Shown here piece by piece: positions 46,310-57,621 of a DNA stretch of 64,000 nucleotides. The DNA is from Paratrimastix pyriformis (Eukaryota > Preaxostyla > Paratrimastigidae). Positions within the stretch are counted from its first letter, which is position 1; every line of letters begins with the position of its first letter. Below the pieces are notes generated by a model. It was not told where the DNA came from, ran no database searches, and worked only from the letters and a program-made list of their open reading frames with translations. Where the stretch lies: assembly GCA_027972325.1 (NCBI GenBank), contig JAPMOS010000023.1, forward strand, positions 134,001 to 198,000. Direction: 5' to 3'. Made by a program: the position numbers and the translations under genes.

Positions 46310-48138
46310 TTATGGCCTGCCCACCCCAGCAGCTGCGGTGGCCGTTGCAACGTTCGAGCTTCGGTCAATCTCCGCTGCAACCAGAATCGCGCCCACCATG
46401 CACCCAGACATGCCGCTCCCGCCAAGGCCCCACTGACCCGCTACCCAGAGGTGCGGGATGGCCGTCACGGGAGGGAACCGGCGGAACAGCCCATGGGCGG
46501 GCGTGTTGGCAGGGCCGTAGATCGCACCCAGAGGTGAACCCGTGTAGCGGGAGTATGTGCGATCGGTGGCCAATTCGACACACACCAATAGGCGCTTGAG
46601 GATGCCCCGCTGGAAAGGTCCCTCGCGCGGGTGGAGCGAGAGCAGACAGCGCTCCAGGCAGGCCAACATGCCCTCCAAACGGCGGGCCTTCCATTGGTGA
46701 TACGCCTCCTTGGTCAAGTCGTAGTTGCGCGAGGAAACTGGGCGAATAAAGCAACAACTCAAGACTCGGCTCGGCGCATCTGAGGCCGGAATGACATTAG
46801 TCACGAAGAGCGATGGTGGATGGTTATCGAGCACATCCTCGGGGTTGGCCTGCTCGGCACCCAGCAACTCGTCGAGAGCACGCTGAAAGGCGCGAGACAT
46901 TGACCGGGGATCAGAGAGCCCTGGACAGACCCTGTGTTCCTCGGAATTGTCGAAAGAAGGTTGGAACCAAGTTGAACGGGCAGTCAGTGGCGCCAGAAGA
47001 GTTGCTGTTTGTGGAGTATTGGCGAGCCCCACGTACAGCGAATCGCAAGTTGGGGAGAGCTCCATTTTCTCCAGATCGAGGGGGGGAGCGCCCTATGGGG
47101 AATTGATGAGATCGGGCGAAGACGAATGGGTGGGACTGACTTTCGGAGAGAGTTGCCGCAGGCCGCCAGGAACCATCTGCGCGAGAATTGGCAATGCGCA
47201 CGCTGAAACGACAACATCGGCCCGCAACCGGGTCCCGTTGGCCAGCTCCACCCCTCGTGCAACCTCCATGCCCTGATCGTTGGCCTCCAAGAGAATGCGA
47301 GCCACCTCGCCCTTCAAAATCACCTGGCCGCCGTGTTCACCGATGACCCGAGAATACTCGCCCAGAAAGCTGCAACACCACGGACGATGAACGCGGGACA
47401 AACAGTCGTGTCCAGACCTCTCCACCGTGACCCCTGGGCGGAGGACGAACATTCCTTGCTCCAAGGTTTTCCAGAGAATCGCCCAGTTCATCACGGACAT
47501 GTCACTGGGCTGTTCTCCCAAAAATCCCCAGAGCCCCGTCAGAACCAGCCGCATCTTGGAGTCCATACCGTGAGGGAAGTGGCGGTCAAGAAGCTGTTGA
47601 AGCGTCATCCGACTGTATCCTCTGCGCCAAAACGGGGTCGCAAAAAGTTGGGAGCACAACGAACAGACTCAGGGTCGCGGAGGATGTCCGCCATGGCCGC
47701 CTGCATCCCCCGTTCCATCAGGGCATCCTTGATATGCATGACCCACGACGCAATGTGGTCCAGGTCGTTCAGATAGGCCCGAATTCTTGGGGCATCCTCG
47801 GGAAACATGCTTTGGAGACGAGCTGCCATGGTCAGGACATTTGGCCCGCTTTCAAATTTGAATCCTTCACAGCACCACATGCCCAGATTTGGGGCTGGCA
47901 TGAGGTGGCGCATCAGCCGTCCGAGCATGTTTTCCCCTGTTGGTCGGTCGGGAAGTGCCAACAAATGAAAGGAGGCATCAAAGTCAACCCCAGCACGACT
48001 AAAATAACTCTGCATGCCACCGGCACGAGAATGCTTCTCACAAACGGTTACAGTCCATCCACGTAACGCGAGTTCACCAGCTGTATGTAGTCCACCAATT
48101 CCAGAACCAATAACGATTGCTGATTTAGTAGGTTGCAT
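46310..48138 (-). CDS. CrtISO/phytoene-desaturase-type FAD oxidoreductase, copy 1
   Basis: Five exons (48138-47669, 47612-47418, 47369-47141, 47068-46931, 46883-46310), joined in phase with donors GTCTGT, GTCTGG, GTCAGT and GTCTGT. MQPTKSAIVIGSGIGGLHTA is the N-terminal FAD site (GxGxxG), followed by EKHSRAGGMQSYFSRAG. VELANGTRLRADVVVSAC and the C-terminal LWVAGQWGLGGSGMSGCMVG (FAD-binding end) complete the fold. The family includes carotenoid isomerases, desaturases and retinol saturases. No substrate can be read from the sequence. The introns are only 48-72 nt. It is paralogous along its full length to the plus-strand gene at 52165-54493, but has one intron fewer in the first third and a less GC-rich sequence. 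Confidence 0.85.
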
Positions 48139-48358
48139 TCGACGAATGGGAAGAGCGAATTTTCATTTCCGGAAGGTCGCATCGTCCCCGGGCTCGATTT
48201 GCTCATCCCCAACAGTTAGCGGTAAGTCGTTTCGACTCTGCTGTCATTGGCACTGGCCGACGAGCCACCTCAACGCACGCCACGCAGTTCTGCATCTCTG
48301 ACAGCAAGATCGCCACGCAGTCTGTCTCCCGATCATCACCGCCAACCCACCATCATTA
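48139..48358. promoter_or_regulatory. Divergent promoter region
   Basis: 220 bp separate the ATGs of the minus-strand flavoprotein gene (48138) and the plus-strand proline-rich gene (48359). It must contain both promoters. No recognisable core motif was found by eye. Confidence 0.4.
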
Positions 48359-51300
48359 ATGGTAGTTCGCTCGGCAGACTTTTCCGATGTCACCCACAAA
48401 TTTCTTGTCGGCGGTCGATACAATAGTGGCCGTGTTCTAGACACCGAGTGTCCCACTCGCGACCAGGTGATCATGAGGACTTCCTTATCTCCCCGACGGG
48501 GAAAAAATGTCTTTGTGCAAGGGCACATGGAGATTCCGGTCATGCCCCGATCGCCCATGCATTTCTCAGACCCCTTTGAAATCTTGCACCGAGCGCTACC
48601 CAGCATAGCTGGTCCTCCGGGAGATAACCCCAGCGCCGAGGAGCCCTTCCCGGGGGGCGTTCCCCACATCCGGGCGTCTTTCTCTCCGCGTCGGATGAGT
48701 CAGCTCTCGCTTCCCCTGGCCGAGTTCACCAAGGCGATCAACGCCGCCCGTGAGCAGCTCGCGCCATCATCACCCCACCATCATCCCGCCGCCCCCCCGG
48801 CGCCACCACCACCCCCTTCAGCCCCCGCGCCTCCGCCCACCCCGACACCACTCGTCTCCCCCCGTCCGCCTGCTGTCGCTCCATCCCCCCGGCGCCAGCG
48901 GCCACACCCCAGCCCACGCACGGCCCCCATGGTGCCGCGCCTGCCCCTCCCCCCGTCCGGTCCCGCGGACGTCTCCTCCCCCAGTGGCTCCCTCCTCAGC
49001 AACCCCTCCCTCGCCGTCCCCTCGGCCGCGGCCACGCCCCCCAGCAGCCTGGCCATCCCCCCGCCTAGCCTGGAGAGCAGCGGGGCCACCGCAAGCACCC
49101 CAGGCGCAGCCGATAGCCTCGCGACCCCGCCGCACCCACCCACCCGTCCCCGGCCGCACGGGCCGCCAACATCCCCCCGGGTGGCCCTGCCCCTCGGAGG
49201 GGTGGTGGTCGAGGGGAGCCAGGCCATGCCCGTGGTTGAGTACCTGGAACACACCCTGGCTCAGCAGGGGGCCGCCCCCATCGATCGGATGGTCTTCCCG
49301 CTGATGCTCCTCCACCAGCAGCGCAGGTCCGCCCGCCGGCGCCGAGCCGATGCCGCAGTCACAGCCACCACGTCGTACACTTCACAGATTGTCCGGTGCC
49401 GCCATCAAGCATCGCCAGCCTCTGATCATTCAATCGCCATCATCATCCAGTCATCATCATCCAGTCATCACCATCCAGTCATCATCATCCAGCCATCATC
49501 ATCGTCATCGTCATCATCCAATCATCATCATCATCCAGTCATCATCATCATCCAGTCATCATCATCATCCAGTCATCATCGCCATCATCATCATCATCAG
49601 CATCAGCATCATCATCATCAGCATCATCATCATCCAGTCATCATCCAGTCATCATCCAGTCATCATCCAGTCATCATCCAGTCATCATCCAGTCATCATC
49701 CAGTCATCATCCAGTCATCATCCAGTCATCATCCAGTCATCATCCAGTCATCATCCAGTCATCATCCAGTCATCATCCAGTCATCATCCAGTCATCATCC
49801 AGTCATCATCCAGTCATCATCCAGTCATCATCCAGTCATCATCCAGTCATCACTTGTTTGCATCTCCTCGCCCTGCAGGCAGCGGGACGACCCCGGCGGC
49901 CAACGGCTGCTGAGCGCGGCCAGCCCCACCCTGCAGTTTGACGGCCCCCTGCCCCCCATCGCCTTCGTGGCCCCACCGCCCACCCCGCCCGCCATCCCCT
50001 CGGCCCGGCCCACAGACCCGGCCACCCCCCGGCCCACATCCCGCCGGCCGCCACCCCACCCCCACGGGATGGTGGTGCGTGTGCCCCGGGCGAGTGAACT
50101 GCAGGCCGAGATGACCGTGGACGCGGCCTCCCTCGAGGCGCCACCCCCCACCCTGGCCCTGTCCCAGTCCCAGCAGGACCGGCCCCCCTCGGCCTCGCCC
50201 GCCGCCTCGCGGCCCTCCTCCGCCCTGGGCGACATGCCCCTGCCTGCCGCCCCGCCCCCGATGCCCGAGGCGGGGATGGACGTGGCCATGACCCCGGGCA
50301 GGTCGACCTCCCCCCCGCGCGTCTCCTCGGCCACCCCGCCGCCCCTGGTGGCCCGGCCCGGGTCGGCACTGTCGACGGCCTTCCCCAGCCCGCCCTCGCC
50401 CACCCACGTCGAGCCGACCTGGGGGATGTGGGCCGCCCAGGCGCCCCTGCCGCCCCCGCTCGAGGACTCCCCGATGGCCATCCGGCGGGTCAAATTCCAG
50501 CCGCCCCAGGTGGGCACCCCGGCCCGGGGCCAGGCCTCCCACCCGGCCACCATGCCCGACGCGCCCCCGATCCCCACCCCTCCGCCCCCGCCCTACGGCG
50601 GCCCGCACCCCGCTCCCGGGATGGCCGCCAGCCCCACGCTGCTCTTCACGGCCCGGGCGCCCCGCATCCACACCTCGGCGCCCTCCCCCGTGCCCAGCCC
50701 GCCCGCCCCGCCCCCCTCGCCCAGCCCGCCGCCGCCGCTCGCTCACCGGCCTCCCCGCACCCCACACGCCCACATGCCCCTGCCCGCGTACCGCTACCCG
50801 TTCGCCCACGGGATCGCGCCCCGGGGCACCCTGGACGACGCCGTGCCGCCCGGGATGGGGTCCGACGCCCGCCCGACCGCGGTGGGGCTCGGCTCCATCC
50901 CGCCCTGCCTGGAGCGGGAGACCTACGGGCGGCTGGGCTGCATCGCGGGGGGCAGCGACGACCCGGAGGTCATCGAGGGCATCCAGGAGTACGGTCCGCC
51001 CAGTCCTGCCACCCACACAGCCACACCCACACCCACACCCCACACCCAGGGCACCTCAACCACAGCTGTCATCACCAAAAGCCAACCGCAGATCGACTCG
51101 CCTCATTTTGCGGGCCCTCACATGGATATCACCCACCCATCGCCCCCTGCAGGGATGGAGGCCATCCGGAACGCCCCGCTGGCCTCGCGGAGCCTGAGCA
51201 GGCGCCACGCGCTCTCTGTGGCCCACGCCTCCCTGCTGACGGCGCTGCCCTTCCACCCCAAGGAGTCGATGGTCTTCAAGAACGCCTGGGCGCCCCTGGC

Positions 51301-51952
51301 CACCGTGGTCGACAGCCCCCAACTGGCCGGCACGGCCACGCCCCGCACGCCCCGCACGCCCTCGCCCAGCGCCGCCGCCGGCCGCTCGTCCGCCATGCGC
51401 CGGAGCGGCAGCGGGCTGGTGCGCGGGGGCGGGTACACCCTGGTGGGGTTCCCCGGGGGCCAGACCTCCCCCGTGGGGATCGCCTCGGGCCGGATCCCCG
51501 TCGAGATTGTTGAGCGATGGGGGGCGGTCGGCCACACGGTCAGCCCCCGGCTGCGCCGGTCGCCCTCCCGGGCCATGACGGCCCCCCGGCCCGGCCGCCG
51601 GGGGCATGTCGACGAGCGGCTGCAGGGGCGCCGCATCGGCAGGCCCAAGACGAGCACCCCCAACAAGGAGCAGCCCCCCGCCCCGCAGGATCCGGCGAGC
51701 GCCTTGCAGGCAGACCTGAAGCCCGAGGACCTGAAGCCCGAGGACGATGCATTCACGCCCGCGGACGCCCCCCAGCAGCAGCAGCAGGGCGACGACCAAG
51801 GAGCGGGGATGACGGTGATAGGTGGCGAGGCCGCCGACAGGAGTCGTGACAATGAGCCCGCGGAGAGCGGCGCCGATGCTCAGAGCAGCCTGGGGGATAG
51901 CGACGATGTGGCTCCACAAGCCAGCCCCATGCCCACTCCTCGGCTCGGCTGA
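48359..51952 (+). CDS. Long proline-rich, largely disordered protein
   Basis: ATG 48359 starts MVVRSADFSDVTHKFLVGGR. About 900 residues after removal of two introns: 49327-49880 (donor GTCCGC after HQQR, acceptor CTGCAG, satellite-filled) and about 50994-51153 (donor GTCCGC after IQEY, acceptor CCTGCAG). The rest is dominated by Pro/Ala/Ser with short conserved-looking islands: LPLAEFTKAINAAREQL, MPVVEYLEHTLAQQGAAPID, AIRRVKFQPP (a VKF RVxF-like motif), MPLPAYRYPFAHGIAPRGTL and ESMVFKNAWAPLATVV. The C-terminus is acidic and Gln-rich. No known domain is recognised. A scaffold or regulatory role is conceivable but not shown. Confidence 0.65.
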   Translation: MVVRSADFSDVTHKFLVGGRYNSGRVLDTECPTRDQVIMRTSLSPRRGKNVFVQGHMEIPVMPRSPMHFSDPFEILHRALPSIAGPPGDNPSAEEPFPGGVPHIRASFSPRRMSQLSLPLAEFTKAINAAREQLAPSSPHHHPAAPPAPPPPPSAPAPPPTPTPLVSPRPPAVAPSPRRQRPHPSPRTAPMVPRLPLPPSGPADVSSPSGSLLSNPSLAVPSAAATPPSSLAIPPPSLESSGATASTPGAADSLATPPHPPTRPRPHGPPTSPRVALPLGGVVVEGSQAMPVVEYLEHTLAQQGAAPIDRMVFPLMLLHQQRRSARRRRADAAVTATTSYTSQIVRCRHQASPASDHSIAIIIQSSSSSHHHPVIIIQPSSSSSSSSNHHHHPVIIIIQSSSSSSHHRHHHHHQHQHHHHQHHHHPVIIQSSSSHHPVIIQSSSSHHPVIIQSSSSHHPVIIQSSSSHHPVIIQSSSSHHPVIIQSSSSHHPVIIQSSLVCISSPCRQRDDPGGQRLLSAASPTLQFDGPLPPIAFVAPPPTPPAIPSARPTDPATPRPTSRRPPPHPHGMVVRVPRASELQAEMTVDAASLEAPPPTLALSQSQQDRPPSASPAASRPSSALGDMPLPAAPPPMPEAGMDVAMTPGRSTSPPRVSSATPPPLVARPGSALSTAFPSPPSPTHVEPTWGMWAAQAPLPPPLEDSPMAIRRVKFQPPQVGTPARGQASHPATMPDAPPIPTPPPPPYGGPHPAPGMAASPTLLFTARAPRIHTSAPSPVPSPPAPPPSPSPPPPLAHRPPRTPHAHMPLPAYRYPFAHGIAPRGTLDDAVPPGMGSDARPTAVGLGSIPPCLERETYGRLGCIAGGSDDPEVIEGIQEYGPPSPATHTATPTPTPHTQGTSTTAVITKSQPQIDSPHFAGPHMDITHPSPPAGMEAIRNAPLASRSLSRRHALSVAHASLLTALPFHPKESMVFKNAWAPLATVVDSPQLAGTATPRTPRTPSPSAAAGRSSAMRRSGSGLVRGGGYTLVGFPGGQTSPVGIASGRIPVEIVERWGAVGHTVSPRLRRSPSRAMTAPRPGRRGHVDERLQGRRIGRPKTSTPNKEQPPAPQDPASALQADLKPEDLKPEDDAFTPADAPQQQQQGDDQGAGMTVIGGEAADRSRDNEPAESGADAQSSLGDSDDVAPQASPMPTPRLG
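49440..49858 (+). repeat. (CAGTCATCATC)n minisatellite and CAT tract in an intron
   Basis: CAT-type triplets (49440-49630) pass into about 20 near-perfect 11-bp units. The unit is the reverse complement of the 7.4 kb array. It lies entirely within the intron 49327-49880. Confidence 0.95.
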
Positions 51953-52164
51953 TCTGTGTCCTCAGGCATGCGTGCTTCTTTTTTGGACCCTCCTCCGAGT
52001 TATTCGGAGTTTCGCACGTGTATTTACTTCTCTGCCCTTCATCGTCCCGGGGCAACATGGTTTCTCCCTTCCATATGCTCGCCCACCACCAGGTGCTTGC
52101 AAAATTGGTGGGCCGTGTCATGGCTCTGTTGCCCCTGTTATATTCACCTCAACCGCTGCCAACG

Positions 52165-54493
52165 ATGAGTAACAACAAGACCGCAATCGTGATCGGTTCT
52201 GGGTTTGGTGGTCTGAACACTGCTGGTGAGCTGGCCCTGCGTGGATGGCGCGTTACTGTGCTGGAGAAGCATTCCCGCGAAGGTGGAATGCAAAGTTATT
52301 TTTCTCGTGCCGGCGTCGATTTCGATGCGTCGTTTCATTTCCTCTATCTCCCGGATCGCCCCACCCCCACGAACATTGTGGGGAGGCTTGTCAAGCATTT
52401 GATGCCAATTTCCAACATGATGACCTGGCGGGCCGAAGGTTTCTTGTTTTCATTCAACTCTTTGAAATGTACTTATGCAAATTTCCGAGAATAGACTTCT
52501 CCTTTGAGAGCGGCCCAAACCTGGGCAGCCTCGTGTCCGGACTGATTGCCCGGTTCCCCGATCAGGAGGCCGCCATCCGCGCCTATACCGCGGATCTTGA
52601 CAAGATTGCCAACCACTCCATGGAGGTGAAGACCATTTTGGTGGAAAAAGGCATGCAAGCTGCCCTGGGAGCCATGCAGAGCGACCCCGAGGCACAGGCC
52701 ATGGGCCAGCTCTCCGCCCAGCAGCTCCTGGATAAGCACTTCCCCGGGGGGATTGACCCCAGGTTGCTCATGGTCCTCATGGGTCTGTCGTCGTCACCAC
52801 CATCGTCATCATCACACATTCTCATCCATCTGGACGGACTACCGTATCCGACCCGCGCAGGCTTCCGGCGGTTCCTCGGCGAGCAGCCGGGTGAGCTGTC
52901 GCTGGTCAGCTGGGCCATCCTGTGGAAGTCCCTCGAGCACGGCGCCTGGATGTGCCGCCCAGGCTCGGGCGTCAAGCAGTCTGCGTGCGCATCCCATCCC
53001 CTGGGCCGGCACGACCACCTCACCGTCATCAGCACCCAATATAACCCCTCGTCACCTCCCCTCCCCCCTCCTCCCTCCACCTACTCTTTCCCACAGGCTG
53101 CTTGCCGAGTACCTCAAGCTGATCACCGAGGCGGGCGGCCAGGTGCGGCTGAACAGCGAGGTGAAGCGGATCCTGGTGGAGGCGACCCCCCAGGGCGTCG
53201 AGGTGGCCCGGGGAGTCGAGCTGGCCGACGGGACCCAGCTGCGGGCCGACGTGGTCGTCTCGGCCTGCGCCCTGCCCATCCTGGGGGCCATGGTCCCCGG
53301 GGGCATGCCCAAGCTCTTCGCGCCCAAGGTCCGCCATCCCCCCGCCCCTCCTTGCTGGTGGCCCAGCATGAACGGGACTCGGTTTCCATGCTCTGCTGCT
53401 CCTCTGATTTCCCAGCCCGCCCCCGAGGGCGCCGCCCCGGCTCAGGCCCCGGCCCCCAGGGGCCCCATGCGGCTCTCCCCCGCGTGCGACGCGCTCTACG
53501 TGGCCCTGCGGAACACCCCCCGCACGGCCGAGCTGCTGGCGCCCTTCCGGAGCCGCTCGATCTGGTTCAACTCGGCCGCGGACCTCGCTCAGGCCCAGAC
53601 ACACCTGGTCCGCAGGACCGCCACCCACCCACCCACCCACCACCACCCGGTCCTTTTTCGGCCGGAATGTTTGTTGTGTCTTCACGTAAAGGGAGATGTC
53701 ACCGGGAAATGGGGGGTAAAAATATGTGAGGGGTCGAGACGGCACTGCAACCGTGCGCACCGACCCCCCCCCCCCCCCGCCTTTCTCACGGTTCCCCACC
53801 TGGTGCCGGGTTGGATCGTCCTTGCCCAGGATGCGCTCAACGCGGAGCTGGGCGCCGAGGGGCGCGACCCGGAGGAAGTCCTGGACCGGCACCCGATGGG
53901 CCTCTTCGCCACCCTCACGGCCCCGCCCCCCGGCACCGGTCCGTCCGCCAGCCGCTGCCCGCAGTCCCCGCCCCCGCGTCCTCCCCCCTCCCCCACACCT
54001 CACCGCCACGCCCGCTCGCCGGCTTTGTGTCTGGCCTGCCCGACTAGATCGTGCCTACGTGCTGAGCTGCAGCTTCCACCACCCGGTCAGCCCGGCCAAC
54101 TTCCAGCTGTCGCCCGCCGCCTACGCGGCCTGGAAGCAGCGCCGCCTGGCGGGCATGCTGGCCGGCCTGGAGCGCTGCCTGGGCTCGCTGCACCCGGGCG
54201 GGGCCTTCGGGCGGGGCTTCCTGCACGAGATGACCCTGTGCGCTGAGCTGGCCACCGACCGGACCCTGCACCGGTACACGGGGTCCCCCCTTGGCTGCAT
54301 CTACGGCCCGGCCAACATCCCAGCCCAGTCGATCTTCTCCCGGCCCCCCGTCACCGCCATCCCGGGCCTGTGGCTGGCCGGCCAGTGGGCCCTGGGCGGC
54401 CCGGGCATGACCGGGTGCATGGTGGGCGCCGGCATGATCGCGGCCGAGATCGATCGGGCCGCCGCCGCCCCCGCGCCGGTCGCCGCCAATTAG
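52165..54493 (+). CDS. CrtISO/phytoene-desaturase-type FAD oxidoreductase, copy 2
   Basis: Seven exons: 52165-52438, 52495-52782, 52861-52978, 53097-53328, 53416-53607, 53830-53938, 54048-54493. Donors are GTTTCT, GTCTGT, GTCTGC, GTCCGC, GTCCGC and GTCCGT; all phases agree. MSNNKTAIVIGSGFGGLNTA is the FAD motif. DFSFESGPN, GFRRFLGEQPGELSLVSWAI, VELADGTQLRADVVVSACAL and LWLAGQWALGGPGMTGCMVG match copy 1 residue for residue in long runs. Compared with copy 1, exon GC content rises sharply after the second exon, and the introns are longer and G/C-rich (53608-53829 has a C14 run). Same family and same uncertainty about substrate. Confidence 0.88.
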
Positions 54494-54642
54494 GCCTGAT
54501 TTGGGCACGAGCGTATTTGGGGTGTGTAAAAAGATCTTTTTTCGGACTCGTTATCTCGCTCTCCCTCCCTCCCCCCCCTTGTTCACCGGACAACTTTCTA
54601 TTTTTTTCCGAACTCCCGAAAATGTTCGATTCCGAGTGTCAT

Positions 54643-56213
54643 TCAAATCTTCACCGGGAAAGCCGCCGTAGCCGCTTCGATGGCCTGCGCGAGATCTGCG
54701 ATGATCTCGTCCGGGTTCTCCAGGCCCACTGAGATTCGGATCAGACTCCTGCTCCTCCAATGAGCTCTACTAGCCTAGGAGGATGCCAAACCACAGACGG
54801 AGTGAGCCCTTGCTGCCGCATCAGATCAAGCGGAACGCCGCAATGCGTCATGGAGGCGGGGTGTTCGATCAGGGTGTCGACACCGCCCAGGGAGACAGCG
54901 ACAACAGCCAGGTGGACATTCTCGAGGAGGGCCTTGGCAGCATCGTAGCCTGCCTTCATCGTGAAGGAGAATGTTGAGCCAAATCTGCACAAAGTCCGAG
55001 AGATGATGGGAAGGGATCAATCGGCGGGATGCGGGGCAGGTCAAGACCCGCTCATCTGGCGCACGGCCACCTGGTGATTGGGGAAGTCGTCGAACACTGG
55101 ATGGAGAACCTGCTCAACGGCCGGGTGAGAGCGCAGGAAACGGGCAACAGCGATGGCGTTCTTGTTCAATTGCTCCATGCGGACGGGCAGGGTCCGTATG
55201 CCTCTGGGGGAGAGGTTGGGAGCCGCGGGGTGATCCAGGGGAGCCGGACCTCATCACCAAAAAAGCGTCAAGGGGCGAGAGAATCCCCCCTGTGTCCTTC
55301 CGCCAGGTTCGTACCGTGTTCACATGCTCTTCTTTCGCACAGGTCACAACTCCACCGACTACGACGACGGAAGATCGTCCGATTGACCATGTGAAGGGGG
55401 GGACAGACTCACATCGCCGTGACCGGCAATATACTGCAGGGACGTGGTCGGGGAGTGAGGATGGGCCAGGTGAGGCGGAGGCGAATGCTGGGAGGAGCAA
55501 GAGACCTTTGTGAGCGAATGCAGAGATAGGTCTGCCCCAAGGGCAAGGGGGCGCTGGAAGAATGGAGTCGCAAAGGTCGCATCAACGGCAACGAGCGCGC
55601 CAACTTCATGGGCTTTGGCAGAAACGGCTGCAATGTCTGTGATCTTGTTCGTTGGGTTTGCAGGAGATTCCAAATAAAGGAGCTTGGGGGGCGGAGAGGT
55701 GTGCAGGACTCGATCGATTTCCGACAGATTCCCCGAATCCACGATCAACACCGTGATCCCCCAGCGCGTGAGATACTTCTGTGCGAGGGAGATTGATGGA
55801 CCATACCTGCGGGCGGCGGCAAATAATCAGTGGACTTGTCGTTCTGGTGGTTCGACGGACATAGTATCGCCCAGAACCACAGAATCGCCAGCGCGGAGAA
55901 AGGGCATCAAACAACCCGTGACCGCTGCCATTCCACTGGAAAAGCCAACCGAACCGACCCCTTCATCGAGGTTGGCCATGAGACGTTCAAAGGCCTGGAC
56001 GGTCGGATTGCCGATCCGCGAGTAAATGTGTCCCTCGGCGCGACCAGCGAACAGGTCAGCACCGTGGTCGGGACTGTCAAACATGAAGGTCGAAGTCTGG
56101 AAAATGGGCCAAACATGGGAATTCATGGGCTTTTCGTGCCCATCCGCGTGGAGACAACGAGTCTCAAACGAAGACGTTCCGGGAGCATGCTCGGTCATTG
56201 CGTGCTCGGCCAT
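54643..56213 (-). CDS. Methionine gamma-lyase-like PLP enzyme, copy 1
   Basis: Cys/Met-metabolism PLP family (methionine gamma-lyase, cystathionine lyase or synthase). It starts MAEHAMTEHAPGTSSFETRC. Exons join in phase through donors GTCCGT, GTCTCT, GTCTGT, GTCCGG and GTCTTG, plus a 48-nt intron (GTCTGT) near the 3' end. FAGRAEGHIYSRIGNPTVQA, GLGDTM joined to YGPS (phosphate and cofactor loop), LYLESPANPT, and LHSLTK|YIAGHGDVIGG, where the PLP lysine is the last residue before an intron. FSFTMKAGYDAAKALL, VSLGGVDTLIEHPASMTH and SLIRISVGLENPDEII complete the fold. An S-x-x-TK context and GHGDV favour gamma-lyase over synthase. It lies head-to-tail with copy 2. Confidence 0.9.
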
Positions 56214-56480
56214 TGCAGGAATGTCGAGTCGGGCAGGTTCCGGCCATAGTATATCCCCTTGGGTCCTTCCTGTTGTCCTCTCGGATTTGAAAAATGGCCA
56301 GCTCCGAACTCTGTGTGTGCGCTGGAACCCAGCGCCCTTCACTTCCAGTCCAATCTCCCCTCACCACGGTTGTGGGGTGGTTGGGGTTAGGGGTGGTTGT
56401 CAAAATGCGTGTTAGCCGTGTTGGAGTCGCTCTAAAAGGGCCTGGCAAGGCTGGACAGCCTATCCATCGGATTACAGTAC

Positions 56481-57130
56481 AAGGCCAGTGGAGCGGGGCC
56501 CTCCTCGAGTCCCCGGTGGTGCAGCGCCTGGTCCAGGTCGGTCCCTCTCCGTCCTTCCCCGCCCGCCCGCCCGCCCGCCCGCCCGCCCGCCCCCCCCCCC
56601 CCCCCCCCCCCTCATCCCCGTCCTCATCCCCGTCCTCATCCCCGTCCTCATCCCCGTCCTCATCCCCGTCCTCATCCCCGTCCTCATCCCCGTCCTCATC
56701 CCCGTCCTCATCCCCGTCCTCACCGCTTGAGCGCAGTACTGGTATCGCACGGGGGCGCTCCAGTCCATCCGCGAGGGTCCCGGGGCACAGGCGGCCGCGG
56801 CGCTGCTCCAAGTGGCGACCGGAAAGGCGCCTCCTCCTGCCCCGGAGGTCCCCTCGGCCCCGCCCAGCTTCAAGGACACCTCGGAGCTGGCCGAGGAGGG
56901 CGGCGAAAGCGACGAAGGGGACGAGGGCGACGAAGAATATGCCGGCAGTCGCGGCCGGGGCCCCGCAGAGTCACCGTTCGCTCGGGGGAAAAAACTGCAG
57001 ACTTGGGGGAGGATCATCCAGCTTGTATCATCATTGCGCCTGAAGACGAGGACGGCCCCTGATTCACCTTCTCCTACATTGCCTCTGCCCCTGCTTCCGT
57101 CCCGAAGATCTGACCATTTTTCTTCAAGAC
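56481..57130 (+). pseudogene. Inverted duplicate of the 3' end of the 60 kb gene
   Basis: 56481-56973 is the reverse complement of about 60298-59797 (over 95% identical by eye), including one intron with the GGGGATGAGGAC repeat. It encodes QWSGALLESPVVQRLVQ, then after the GCGCAG acceptor YWYRTGALQSIREGPGAQAA and SFKDTSELAEEGGESDEGDE in one open frame. The source copy is 8 bp shorter at this place. Homology stops after GCAGAGTCACC, beyond which the frame runs through unrelated sequence to a stop near 57130. With no 5' exons it is a gene fragment, though its frame is the better preserved of the two. Confidence 0.75.
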
Positions 57131-57621
57131 GTCCAAGATGAAACCCCCGCAGCCGACACTGATCCCCGGGAAAGACTGCAGGGGGACGGCGAATCGAGGC
57201 GATTGTTATTCTCGTCGAGGAAAAAAGCCAAAGAGAAAACGGTCCTTGTGATACAACACCAACCCCACGCCTGATGAAATACATGTCCAAGCGGGGGGCG
57301 GAAGTGAAAAAAAACTGAAGAAAAAAAGACGCGCCGAGCATGAGAAGAGCGTTGAAGGTTCTTCTCCCGAGCACCACTCCGATGGCTGACCGGTTGGTCC
57401 CCTCCTTTGCCCATCGCTTGACCCAAAGACAGCGCACCAGCCCCGCAGCAAGCTGCATCTGGTCACCGAATGGTCCGGCGGATGGCACGGTTAGGAAGGA
57501 GAGGCGCGGAACGGGAGTGGCCGGTCCGTCCACGGGAAGGAAGAGGGGGAGTATGGAGCCGGAGGGGAGGGGGAGACGCCGTCTCCCCCACCCCCTCCTG
57601 CGCTCTCAAACCTCAACTCGT

